DNA from: an uncultured Eubacteriales bacterium
GTDB lineage: Bacteria > Bacillota > Clostridia > Oscillospirales > Acutalibacteraceae
Assembly: GCA_934476085.1 (NCBI GenBank)
Contig: CAKSNE010000016.1
Coordinates: 1-47,182 of the forward strand
Length of the DNA: 47,182 nt
Reading direction: 5' to 3'
In this document: positions 32,705 through 40,782 of the stretch, piece by piece
Numbering within the stretch: position 1 is the stretch's first letter
Layout of the letters: each line of letters opens with the position of its first letter
Program-made: the position numbers and the translations under genes
Notes under the pieces: model-generated
What the model saw: only the letters and a program-made list of their open reading frames with translations
What the model was told of the DNA's origin: nothing
The model's database searches: none

Positions 32705-34360
32705 ATGCTTGATTCATTGCATATTGAAAATATTGCGGTAATTGAAAAAACAGATGTTGAATTTTCAAATGGATTTACTGTGTTAACCGGTGAAACAGGT
32801 GCGGGTAAGTCTATTATAATTGACTCTATAAATGCAATTTTAGGTGAGCGAACTTCAAAAGAATTAATAAGAAACGGTTGTGATAAAGCGAGCGTTACCG
32901 CCGTTTTCAGCAACGTTTCAAAAGAAGTTATTAATAAATTAAATGATTTTGGAATTGAAGTAGAAAATAATGAGTTAATTATAAAAAGAACTCTTACAGA
33001 CTCAAAAAGTTCTTGTAAAATTAATGGTCAAAATGCTCCGGCTTTTACTTTACGAGAGATAGCTCAGTATCTTATTAATATTCATGGTCAGCATGATTCT
33101 CAAACGCTTCTTAATCCTGATATGCACTATATTTATATTGATTTGTTGGCTGATAATAAGCAGATTTTGAGCGATTATGTAGAAACGTTTTCAAAAATGC
33201 TTAAAACCAGAAAAAAGGTTAAACAATTCGAACAGTTTTCGGCAGAAAATGAACGAAAAAAAGAAATTTTAGCTTATCAAATAAATGAACTCGAAAATGC
33301 AGGTATACAAGTAGGCGAAATTGACGAGTTAAAGCGAAGAAAAGAAGAAATTTTAAATTCTAAAAAAATAGCTGATTCTTTACATATAGCCGAAAACAGC
33401 ATTTCAGGTGTTGATGATGAAGTTCTAGGCGGTTATGAGCTTGTTGAAAAAGCGGCCGGTGAGATGATTAAAATATCAAACTTTTCTGAAAACTTTTCTA
33501 AAACCGCTGATAAATTAGATGAAATTCGTTATGCACTTGAAGATATTAAAGAAAATATTGAAGAGTTTATTGAAAATAACGAAGTTGACGAAAATGAGCT
33601 TGAAGTTATTGAAACAAGACTTGATACTTATTTTACATTTAAGTCTAAATACGGCGAAACCGAAGAAGAAATGCTTGAATTTTTAAAAAATGCCAAAACT
33701 GAGTTAGAACAACTTGAAAATAACGAAGAAGTAGCATTAGAAGAGCAATTATTACTTCCGAAACAGATTGAAGAAGTAAAAGAAAAAGGCTTAAAGTTAA
33801 CTCAATCTCGCATTAATGCCGCAAAACAATTTGAAGTTCAGGTTAAAGAACAACTTGAATACTTAGATATGAAAAATGTTGTTATTTCGGTCGATATAAA
33901 AAAATCGGCTTATTCGATGCTCGGTGCAGATAAAATTGAATTTTTAATTTCAACAAACCCTGGCGAGCCGTTAAAACCGCTTTCTAAAATTGCTTCCGGC
34001 GGTGAAATGTCAAGAATAATGTTGAGTATTAAAAATGTTCTGTCTAATGCCGATATTGTGCCAACATTAATTTTTGATGAGATTGACACAGGCATTTCGG
34101 GCAATGCCGCCGCTAAAGTAGCTAATAGATTAAAAGCTGTTTCTAGCGGTAAACAGGTTATATGTGTAACTCATTTAGCACAGATTGCGGCAAAGGCTGA
34201 CACTCATTTGAAAATTGAGAAAAATATTGTTGATAACAGAGCAGTAACCACTGTTACGACACTTGATTTTGACGGAAAGAAAAATGAGCTTGCAAGAATT
34301 ATCGGCTCGAATATAACAGAAGCATCTTTGGCTGCTGCTGAAGAAATGCTTAAAAATTAA
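32705..34360 (+). CDS. recN: DNA repair protein RecN
   Basis: An SMC-like ATPase that senses and gathers double-strand breaks. The N-terminal head has LTGETGAGKSIIIDSI. Two coiled-coil arms occupy about residues 150-370. The C-terminal head carries IASGGEMSRIMLSIK and Walker B LIFDEIDTGISG. The length of 551 residues is typical, and the argR-recN order is conserved in Firmicutes. Confidence 0.96.
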   Translation: MLDSLHIENIAVIEKTDVEFSNGFTVLTGETGAGKSIIIDSINAILGERTSKELIRNGCDKASVTAVFSNVSKEVINKLNDFGIEVENNELIIKRTLTDSKSSCKINGQNAPAFTLREIAQYLINIHGQHDSQTLLNPDMHYIYIDLLADNKQILSDYVETFSKMLKTRKKVKQFEQFSAENERKKEILAYQINELENAGIQVGEIDELKRRKEEILNSKKIADSLHIAENSISGVDDEVLGGYELVEKAAGEMIKISNFSENFSKTADKLDEIRYALEDIKENIEEFIENNEVDENELEVIETRLDTYFTFKSKYGETEEEMLEFLKNAKTELEQLENNEEVALEEQLLLPKQIEEVKEKGLKLTQSRINAAKQFEVQVKEQLEYLDMKNVVISVDIKKSAYSMLGADKIEFLISTNPGEPLKPLSKIASGGEMSRIMLSIKNVLSNADIVPTLIFDEIDTGISGNAAAKVANRLKAVSSGKQVICVTHLAQIAAKADTHLKIEKNIVDNRAVTTVTTLDFDGKKNELARIIGSNITEASLAAAEEMLKN

Positions 34361-34372
34361 AGATTATTGTTA

Positions 34373-34401
34373 TTGACAAAGTTTATAATCTATGTTATAT
34401 T
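34373..34401 (+). promoter_or_regulatory. Promoter of the tyrS T-box transcript
   Basis: A consensus TTGACA (34373-34378) and TATATT (34396-34401) are separated by 17 bp. Transcription would begin near 34408, just before the T-box stem I. Confidence 0.82.
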
Positions 34402-34407
34402 GAATAA

Positions 34408-34682
34408 AGTTTAAAAACGGTGAAAAGATGAAGTAGGTTATAACTTTAGCTTATTAGAGAGTTTTTTATTGGTGGAAGAAAAACAGCGGTTATAATTGAA
34501 GTTACCTCTTTGAGTTTGTTCTTTGAAATTTAGTAGGAGAATGCGGGTTTCGCCCGTTAAAGCGAGAGAGTATTTGTTTATACTCGTTAAGATCGGTATT
34601 GTGAAATGCCGATAAAACCAGAGGTGGTACCGTGAAAATTTCACCCTCTGTCTGTTTTTTGCAGACAGAGGGTTATTTTATT
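34408..34682 (+). promoter_or_regulatory. Tyrosine-specific T-box leader with terminator
   Basis: The leader contains the T-box core at 34621-34634, read as GAGGTGGTACCGTG (consensus AGGGTGGNACCGCG). Stem I has an AGAGAG element near 34455 and the GGTGG apical element near 34471. The candidate specifier TAC (Tyr) is at 34503-34505, within GAAGTTACCTC. A terminator with a perfect 12-bp stem pairs 34643-34654 with 34662-34673 before a T-rich tract; the T-box core overlaps the alternative antiterminator. Uncharged tRNA-Tyr should pair with TAC and the discriminator bulge to allow readthrough into tyrS. The specifier choice is a reading of the secondary structure by eye. Confidence 0.88.
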
Positions 34683-34700
34683 TTTTAAGGAGAAAAGAAA

Positions 34701-35927
34701 ATGGAAATTTACGAAGAATTAGTTGCACGTGGACTTATTGCACAGGTAACTGATGAAGAAGAAATCAGAGATTTAATTAATAACGGAAAGGCCACTTTTT
34801 ATATTGGTTTTGACCCTACTGCCGATAGCCTTCATGTAGGTCACTTTATGGCTCTTTGCTTGATGAAGAGACTTCAAATGGCAGGCAATAAACCTATTGC
34901 TTTGCTCGGTGGCGGTACAGGTATGATTGGTGATCCATCAGGCAGAACTGATATGAGAAAAATGCTTACAAAAGAAGATATTGACCATAATATTGCTTGT
35001 TTTAAAAAACAAATGGAAAGATTTATTGACTTTTCTGATGGCAAAGCATTGCTTATTAACAACGCTGATTGGCTTTTAGATCTTAATTATGTTGATGTTT
35101 TAAGAGAAGTCGGAGCTCATTTTTCTGTTAACAATATGCTTCGTGCTGAATGTTACAAACAGAGAATGGAAAAGGGCTTAAGTTTCTTAGAGTTTAACTA
35201 TATGATTATGCAGTCTTACGACTTTTATCATTTGTATAAAGAATATGGTTGTAATATGGAATTTGGCGGCGATGACCAGTGGTCAAATATGCTCGGCGGT
35301 ACCGAACTTATCAGAAAGAAACTCGGTAAAGACGCTTATGCCATGACTATTACATTGCTTCTTAATTCTGAAGGCAAAAAAATGGGTAAAACTTCATCAG
35401 GTGCAGTTTGGCTCGACCCTGAAAAAACTTCACCTTATGAATTTTATCAGTATTGGAGAAATGTTGAAGACGCCGATGTTTTAAAATGCATTAGAATGTT
35501 GACATTCTTACCGCTTGAAGAAATTGATAAAATGGATTCTTGGGAAGGTGCTCAACTTAATACCGCTAAAGAGATTTTGGCTTATGAGCTTACTAAATTG
35601 GTTCACGGTGAAGAAGAGGCAAACAAAGCACAAACTGCTGCAAAAGCATTGTTTGGCGGTGGAAAAGATGATAGCAATATGCCGACTTTTGAATTTACAA
35701 AAGATATGTTTGTTGATGACAAAATGACAGTTATTGATGTTTTGATGAACGCAAAACTCACACCATCAAAAGGCGAAGCCAGACGTCTTATTCAACAAGG
35801 CGGTGTTTCAGTTGACGATGAAAAGGTAACTGATTTACAAAAAACTGTTTCAGTAAGCGATTTTGAAAAAGGTCATATTATCGTTAAAAAAGGCAAAAAA
35901 GTGTTCTTAAAAATTACATTAGCATAA
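34701..35927 (+). CDS. tyrS: Tyrosyl-tRNA synthetase
   Basis: A class I synthetase of 408 residues. The HIGH-type motif is SLHVGHFM, preceded by YIGFDPTAD. The KMSKS-type loop is KKMGKTSSGAVW. Family tyrosine-binding residues lie in the FLEFNYMIMQSYDFYHLY region (about residues 160-177) and GGDDQWSNM. The C-terminal S4-like domain (VDVLMNAKLTPSKGEARRLI) binds tRNA. Expression is under the Tyr T-box immediately upstream. Confidence 0.97.
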   Translation: MEIYEELVARGLIAQVTDEEEIRDLINNGKATFYIGFDPTADSLHVGHFMALCLMKRLQMAGNKPIALLGGGTGMIGDPSGRTDMRKMLTKEDIDHNIACFKKQMERFIDFSDGKALLINNADWLLDLNYVDVLREVGAHFSVNNMLRAECYKQRMEKGLSFLEFNYMIMQSYDFYHLYKEYGCNMEFGGDDQWSNMLGGTELIRKKLGKDAYAMTITLLLNSEGKKMGKTSSGAVWLDPEKTSPYEFYQYWRNVEDADVLKCIRMLTFLPLEEIDKMDSWEGAQLNTAKEILAYELTKLVHGEEEANKAQTAAKALFGGGKDDSNMPTFEFTKDMFVDDKMTVIDVLMNAKLTPSKGEARRLIQQGGVSVDDEKVTDLQKTVSVSDFEKGHIIVKKGKKVFLKITLA

Positions 35928-35929
35928 AT

Positions 35930-35973
35930 AAATACCTTCGTGCATAAATTTTATAAAAAGCACGGAGGTATTT
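35930..35973 (+). terminator. Hairpin between tyrS and the M23 gene, containing the next gene's Shine-Dalgarno
   Basis: A 14-bp stem with one G-U pair joins 35930-35943 and 35960-35973 around a 16-base loop and ends in TTTTT, so it can terminate tyrS transcripts. The 3' arm includes GGAGG at 35964-35968, the ribosome-binding site of the gene starting at 35978. In a readthrough transcript the hairpin would hide that site. Confidence 0.65.
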
Positions 35974-35977
35974 TTCT

Positions 35978-36745
35978 ATGGCTGAAAATGTAACGGAAAA
36001 CGAAAACAGCGAGTTAAACGAAGAAAGTCAAGTTCCGATAAAAATTCAAGATAAAAGTTTAAATTTTTTAATCGCTCAAACTGTTTTATGCGTGCTTGCA
36101 ATAATTTTTGTGCTTGTTTTAAAAACAATCGGCGGCGAGATTTTTGATTATTCAAAAGGTGTTTTTGACGATAAATTTAATAAACCTATTAATATGCAAC
36201 AAGTATTGTCAGCAGAAGATACTAAAAAAGTTTTATTAGCTCAATCAACTGTATACGGTAAAGGTGGAACGACTGAGAGCGTTAAGGCGTTAAAAGATAA
36301 ATCGGTATTTTCTAAAACTGACACAAAAAAGTTAAGTAATACGGGTATTAACTCAATGTGTATACCGGTTAGCGGCAAAATTACTTCAGAATATGCATAT
36401 CGTATTCATCCGATTTCAGGAGAATATCTTTTTCATTCAGGACTAGATATCGGTGCTAATATGGGTGATGATATAAAATCGGTGCTGGACGGCAAAGTTA
36501 CTGAAATTGATACTGATGGTGAAACAAGCTATGGTAAATATATTGTTGTCGGTCATTCATCAGGAACTTCAACGCTATATGGGCATTGCAGTAAGATAAT
36601 CGCAAAGAAAGGACAAAGCGTTAAAAAAGGAGATGTAATTGCAAAAGTCGGCAGTACAGGCAATTCAACAGGACCGCATTTGCATTTTGAAGTTAGAGTA
36701 AACGGAACAAGACTTAATCCACGCTGGTTTGCTGATTTTGTTTGA
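35978..36745 (+). CDS. Membrane-anchored M23 (LytM-type) peptidase, SpoIVFA-like
   Basis: A 255-residue protein. A short acidic cytoplasmic N-terminus is followed by one TM helix (about residues 29-50), a linker, and a C-terminal M23 domain (about 130-252). The zinc and catalytic residues are complete: His153 and Asp157 in FHSGLDIG, His203 in LYGHC, and His234/His236 in GPHLHFEV. The position directly before an M50 site-2 protease matches spoIVFA-spoIVFB of sporulating Firmicutes, where the M23-like protein controls the protease. Here the active site looks intact, so a peptidoglycan hydrolase is the alternative. Assignment to sporulation is inference. Confidence 0.82.
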   Translation: MAENVTENENSELNEESQVPIKIQDKSLNFLIAQTVLCVLAIIFVLVLKTIGGEIFDYSKGVFDDKFNKPINMQQVLSAEDTKKVLLAQSTVYGKGGTTESVKALKDKSVFSKTDTKKLSNTGINSMCIPVSGKITSEYAYRIHPISGEYLFHSGLDIGANMGDDIKSVLDGKVTEIDTDGETSYGKYIVVGHSSGTSTLYGHCSKIIAKKGQSVKKGDVIAKVGSTGNSTGPHLHFEVRVNGTRLNPRWFADFV

Positions 36746-36746
36746 T

Positions 36747-37346
36747 ATGGAATTTAGATTAGGTCGTTGTCTTATAGCAATTTCACCGCTTTTTGTTTGT
36801 TTTTTGTGCATAATATTGCTTGTTGACAGGACAGGTATTATATTATTAGGACTGATTTCTGTTGTAATTCACGAATTAGGTCATTTGATTTTTATGATTA
36901 TTACAAAAAAGCAACCTGAATCTGTTTCATTTCAGCTTGGCGGAATAATCATTAAAAGCAACGGTTTTTCAGGATATAATAATGATTTTTTAATCGCAAT
37001 GGGCGGTTGCCTTTTTAATTTAATTGCTTTTTCATTTTCATCTTATTTTTATTATAAAACAAAAAGCGAAATGGCTATGTTATTTTCTGCTGCAAATTTA
37101 GGACTTTTTTTGTTTAATCTATTGCCTGTGAGCGGGCTAGACGGAATGGATTTAATAAAATTAAAGTTACTAAAAAAGTTTTCTATTGAAAAAACAAATA
37201 AGATTTGTAATATAATTTCAATTAGTTTTTTGTTAACATCTCTTTTCGTTGCAATTGTTTTAACATATTTTAAATCTATTAATCCAACAATTTTAATATC
37301 TCTTATATATTTAATTATTTTAACACTAATAAGTATAAAAAAATAA
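36747..37346 (+). CDS. M50-family site-2 metalloprotease, SpoIVFB-like
   Basis: A 199-residue integral membrane protein from the ATG at 36747, one base after the stop of the M23 gene; TTG codons at 36738 and 36729 would overlap that gene. No strong ribosome-binding site is visible, suggesting translational coupling. The zinc motif HELGH is at residues 42-46. The second motif N-x2-P-x4-DG is at 124-133 (NLLPVSGLDG). Both are required for S2P activity. Five to six hydrophobic segments surround them. B. subtilis SpoIVFB processes pro-sigma-K; the substrate here is unknown. Confidence 0.82.
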   Translation: MEFRLGRCLIAISPLFVCFLCIILLVDRTGIILLGLISVVIHELGHLIFMIITKKQPESVSFQLGGIIIKSNGFSGYNNDFLIAMGGCLFNLIAFSFSSYFYYKTKSEMAMLFSAANLGLFLFNLLPVSGLDGMDLIKLKLLKKFSIEKTNKICNIISISFLLTSLFVAIVLTYFKSINPTILISLIYLIILTLISIKK

Positions 37347-37379
37347 CAGCTAAGTTTTAATACTTAACTGTTATTTTTA
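37342..37379 (+). terminator. Rho-independent terminator after the M50 gene
   Basis: An interrupted stem of 8 plus 5 bp (37342-37355 with 37362-37375) with one A-C mismatch and a 6-base loop ends in TTATTTTTA. It overlaps the stop codon region of the protease gene. Confidence 0.8.
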
Positions 37380-37431
37380 ATTGTAACGGAATTTAATATG
37401 TGTTATAATAAATTGAAAATATTGTTTATTT

Positions 37432-37507
37432 TGGTCCGCCCAAGAGGACTCGAACCCCCAATTTCAGAATCGGAATCTGACGTTTTATCCGGTTAGACTA
37501 TGGGCGG
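37432..37507 (-). tRNA. tRNA-Arg (anticodon CCG)
   Basis: On the minus strand the acceptor CCGCCCA (37507-37501) pairs with TGGGCGG (37442-37436), with discriminator A and an encoded CCA end. The anticodon stem TCAGA/TCTGA closes a 7-base loop TTCCGAT with anticodon CCG, reading CGG. The T-arm has GGGTTCGAGTCC. One D-stem position looks mismatched by eye. Confidence 0.93.
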
Positions 37508-37519
37508 AAATGTTAGTTT

Positions 37520-37548
37520 ATTATATCAAAAAATCAGCTTTTTGTAAA
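37520..37548 (-). promoter_or_regulatory. Promoter of tRNA-Arg
   Basis: On the minus strand TTTACA (37548-37543) and TATAAT (37525-37520) are 17 bp apart and end 12 bp before the tRNA. Confidence 0.7.
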
Positions 37549-37565
37549 GTGGAAAGGATTTTTTT

Positions 37566-38495
37566 ATGAATTTTGAATTCAGCGATGACAATAAAAGATA
37601 TCATACGCTTAATTTTTATAACAAGCATAAATATGGCACAAAGGTTTATAAAGCTGCAATAAATGCCGGACTTACATGCCCAAATATTGACGGTAAATTA
37701 GGCGTTGGCGGTTGCATTTATTGTGAATCCGGGAGCAGTTATTTTACAAAAGGCGATTTGTCTATAAGAGAGCAAATAATAAGCGAGTTTGAAAGAATTA
37801 ATAAAAACTGTAAAGAAAATAAATTTGTAGTTTACTATCAATCAAACACAAATACATATACTTCGGTTGAAAAATTAAAACAAATGCTTGATACGGCACT
37901 TGAATTTAATATTATCGGTGTAACTATATCTACCAGAACCGATTGTCTTGATGATGAAAAAATACAATTATTAAAAGAATATAATAAAAAGACAGAAATA
38001 TGTGTTGAATTTGGGCTGCAAAGCGTTCATAATGAAACACTAAAATTTATTAATCGTTGTCAGACTTTTGAAAGCTTTTTAGATGAGTATAACCATTTTA
38101 AATTAAGCGGAATTAGAAATTGTATTCACATTATTAATGGGCTTCCTTATGAAACCGAAAAAATGATGATTGAAACTGCAAAGAAAGTAGGAAAACTTGC
38201 ACCTGATGGTATTAAAATTCACGCTTTACACATTGCAAAAGGCACAAAACTTAACAAAATTTATCAAGAAAACCCGTTTTCACTTATATCAAAAGACGAT
38301 TATATCAGAATAGTTGCAAAGCAACTTGAGTATTTACCAAAAACGACTGTTATTGAAAGAATAACAGGAGACGGCGACAAGAAAAAGTTAGTTGCACCAA
38401 TGTGGACGGCTGACAAGATTTCGGTGCTTGGCGGAATTGATAAATATCAAGCTGAAAATGACACTTATCAAGGTAAAGCACTTGAAAGAGAATAG
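37566..38495 (+). CDS. Radical SAM protein, TIGR01212 (YtqA) type
   Basis: A 309-residue radical SAM protein. The cluster cysteines are Cys38, Cys50 and Cys53 in the atypical C-x11-C-x2-C spacing (TCPNIDG then GGCIYCE) that marks the TIGR01212/YtqA group, distinct from the usual CxxxCxxC. Other marks are VVYYQSNTNTYTSVEKLK, EFGLQSVHNETL and HIINGLPYETEKMM. Its role is not settled; relatives are often near tRNA-modification genes. It is convergent with the tRNA-Arg gene. Confidence 0.88.
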   Translation: MNFEFSDDNKRYHTLNFYNKHKYGTKVYKAAINAGLTCPNIDGKLGVGGCIYCESGSSYFTKGDLSIREQIISEFERINKNCKENKFVVYYQSNTNTYTSVEKLKQMLDTALEFNIIGVTISTRTDCLDDEKIQLLKEYNKKTEICVEFGLQSVHNETLKFINRCQTFESFLDEYNHFKLSGIRNCIHIINGLPYETEKMMIETAKKVGKLAPDGIKIHALHIAKGTKLNKIYQENPFSLISKDDYIRIVAKQLEYLPKTTVIERITGDGDKKKLVAPMWTADKISVLGGIDKYQAENDTYQGKALERE

Positions 38496-38510
38496 CAAAA
38501 GTGATATTAT
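38482..38510 (+). promoter_or_regulatory. Promoter for the deoxynucleoside-salvage operon
   Basis: TTGAAA (38482-38487) and TATTAT (38505-38510) are 17 bp apart, overlapping the end of the radical SAM gene. The first gene, a HAD hydrolase, starts 31 bp later. Confidence 0.6.
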
Positions 38511-38541
38511 TATTGTAAAGAAAAACGAAAGGATATTTAAT

Positions 38542-39249
38542 TTGACAGATACATTTTTATTTGATTTAGACGGAACACTTGTACCGATTTTTCAAGATGA
38601 TTTCGGTAAGTATTATTTTATAAAGCTGCTGGAAATAACAGATAAACTGGGAGTTGACGCCGAAACAATAAAATTAGCGATTTTTGGCGGAATGCAAGTT
38701 ATGGTAGCTAATGACGGCAGCTCCAGTAATGAAGATAAATTTTGGCAATGGTTTGAAGATAAAACTAATGTTAAAAAAGAAATAGCAGAGCCTATATTTT
38801 TAGATTTTTATAAAGATAATTTTGATAAAATTAAAGAGTATTTAAAAATTTCCGATACTGCAAAAAAGATAATTGATTATTTGAATAAAAAGAATTATAA
38901 AGTAATTTTAGCTACAAATCCGATTTTCCCGATTCAAGCAGTAGAAACTAGAATGAATTGGGTAGGACTTAAAAAAGAAGATTTTGATTATATAACTGTT
39001 TTCAGTAACTCATCATACTGTAAACCTAATCCATTATATTTTGATGAGATTATTAAGAAAAATAATTTAATTCCGGAAAACTGCATTATGGTAGGAAATA
39101 ATGTTATCGAAGATACTGCGGCTGAAAAAGTCGGTATTAAAACTTATTTGATAACTGATTATTTGGAAAACGAAAAAAATCTTGATTACTCTAATTTTGA
39201 GCATAGCTCATTAGTAGAATTTTATGAAAAAATACAGAAGGAATATTAA
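38542..39249 (+). CDS. HAD-superfamily hydrolase
   Basis: A 235-residue phosphatase-like protein starting at TTG 38542 behind GAAAGGA; longer in-frame upstream codons overlap the radical SAM gene and are not credible. HAD motif I is FLFDLDGTL, motif II is ILATNPIFP, the motif III Lys lies in CKPNPLYF, and motif IV is MVGNNVIEDT. A helical cap lies between motifs I and II. The substrate is unknown; the operon suggests a sugar phosphate or nucleotide. Its stop overlaps the start of the transporter gene. Confidence 0.87.
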   Translation: MTDTFLFDLDGTLVPIFQDDFGKYYFIKLLEITDKLGVDAETIKLAIFGGMQVMVANDGSSSNEDKFWQWFEDKTNVKKEIAEPIFLDFYKDNFDKIKEYLKISDTAKKIIDYLNKKNYKVILATNPIFPIQAVETRMNWVGLKKEDFDYITVFSNSSYCKPNPLYFDEIIKKNNLIPENCIMVGNNVIEDTAAEKVGIKTYLITDYLENEKNLDYSNFEHSSLVEFYEKIQKEY

Positions 39250-40112
39250 TGAACAGTAAATTAAAAGGTATAATTTTAATAATCGGTGCGGCAATCGGCT
39301 TTTCATTTATGAATTTATTTGTAAGTCTTTCAGGCGATTTACCTACTTTTCAAAAAGCATTTTTCAGAAATTTAATTGCTTGCATTATTGCAAGCATTGC
39401 TATTATAAAATCACCTAAAATATTAAAAACAGCTAAAGGAAATATAAGCGGTATTTTAATGCGTTCTTTTTTCGGACTCGCAGGAATTATTTGTAATTTC
39501 TACGCTATTAGCAGAATGAACATATCAGATGCAAGTTTGCTTAATAAACTTTCTCCGTTTTTTGCTATGATTTTTTCTATTATTATATTAAAAGAAAAAG
39601 CAAAACGCGTTGAATGGTTAATGGTATTTTTAGCATTTGGCGGAGCGTTGTTTGTTATAAAGCCTTCGTTTTCGTCAGCGGTTATTCCATCTGTTGCGGG
39701 TGCTTTGGGCGGAATGTTTGCTGGTCTTGCCTATACTTTTGTTAGAAAAGTAACTAATAATGGCACAGACGGCTCGGTTGTTGTATTTGCGTTTTCGTTT
39801 ATTTCGACAGTAATTTTGTTGCCGTTTGCAATTTTCGAATATCAAAGCATGAGTGGATTACAATTATTCTACTTAATTATGGCAGGTGTTTCTGCAGCTT
39901 GCGGTCAATATTTTATAACTTATGCTTATAAATTTGCTCCTGCAAAAGAAATTTCTGTTTTCGATTATACCCAGGTTATTTTTGCCGCTGTTTTAGGCTT
40001 TATTGTACTCGATCAAGTTCCCGATGTTTATAGTTTTATCGGTTATGTAATAATAATTTTAGCGGCAGTTTTACGCTGGCAATATAACTTAAAGAAAGTT
40101 GAGAAAAATTAA
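39249..40112 (+). CDS. EamA/DMT-family transporter
   Basis: A 287-residue protein with ten predicted membrane helices in two five-helix EamA repeats. The first repeat carries FFRNLIACIIASIA and SRMNISDASLLNKLSPFFAM, and the second CGQYFITYAYKFAPAKEIS. Such proteins move small metabolites out of or into the cell; the substrate cannot be read from sequence. It overlaps the HAD gene by one base. Confidence 0.88.
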   Translation: MNSKLKGIILIIGAAIGFSFMNLFVSLSGDLPTFQKAFFRNLIACIIASIAIIKSPKILKTAKGNISGILMRSFFGLAGIICNFYAISRMNISDASLLNKLSPFFAMIFSIIILKEKAKRVEWLMVFLAFGGALFVIKPSFSSAVIPSVAGALGGMFAGLAYTFVRKVTNNGTDGSVVVFAFSFISTVILLPFAIFEYQSMSGLQLFYLIMAGVSAACGQYFITYAYKFAPAKEISVFDYTQVIFAAVLGFIVLDQVPDVYSFIGYVIIILAAVLRWQYNLKKVEKN

Positions 40113-40113
40113 A

Positions 40114-40782
40114 ATGGATATTAAAGAAATTTTATCAAAAGTCGACCATACAGTTTTAGGTGTTGACGCAACTAAGGAAGATATAATCTCTTTGTGTAAT
40201 GACGCTAAAAAGTACAAAGTTGCAAGCGTTTGCATTGCACCGTCTTTTGTAAAATTTGCGGCTGATTATTTAAAAGGTGAAATTCCTGTTTGCACTGTAA
40301 TCGGATTTCCAAATGGATATAATACAAAAGAAGTTAAGTGTTTTGAAGCCGAAAATGCAGTGAAAAACGGTGCTGATGAAATTGATATGGTAATTAATAT
40401 CGGGAAATTAAAAGATAAGCAGTATGACGAGATTTTAGATGAGATTAATGCTGTAAAATCAGCTTGTTGCGGTAAAACTCTTAAAGTTATCATTGAAACT
40501 TGTCTTTTAACCGATGAAGAAAAGATAAAAATGTGCGAAATTGTATCAAACAGTAATGCCGATTTTATTAAAACATCAACAGGATTTTCAAAAAGCGGTG
40601 CTACTTTTGATGATATTAAACTTTTTAAATCACATATTACAAACGGCAAAAAAATCAAAGCGGCGGGCGGTATTTCGTCAATTGCCGATGCCGAGAAATT
40701 TATAAACTTTGGTGCTGACAGGCTTGGCACATCAAGAATAGTTAAAATAGTAAAGAAAGATAATACGGAGTGTGATTATTAA
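40114..40782 (+). CDS. deoC: Deoxyribose-phosphate aldolase
   Basis: It cleaves 2-deoxyribose 5-phosphate into acetaldehyde and glyceraldehyde 3-phosphate. From the ATG at 40114 it has 222 residues, the typical bacterial length. The Schiff-base lysine is Lys153 in FIKTSTGFSKSGAT, with Asp91 in EIDMVINIG as the proton relay. It is the final step for the salvage enzymes downstream. Its stop shares a base with the deoD start. Confidence 0.97.
   Translation: MDIKEILSKVDHTVLGVDATKEDIISLCNDAKKYKVASVCIAPSFVKFAADYLKGEIPVCTVIGFPNGYNTKEVKCFEAENAVKNGADEIDMVINIGKLKDKQYDEILDEINAVKSACCGKTLKVIIETCLLTDEEKIKMCEIVSNSNADFIKTSTGFSKSGATFDDIKLFKSHITNGKKIKAAGGISSIADAEKFINFGADRLGTSRIVKIVKKDNTECDY

Noticed and set aside
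40266..40730. 154-residue open frame on the minus strand
   Set aside because: It lies fully antisense to deoC, which has all its catalytic residues. It has no ribosome-binding site and a low-complexity Ser/Phe/Leu composition typical of antisense shadows.
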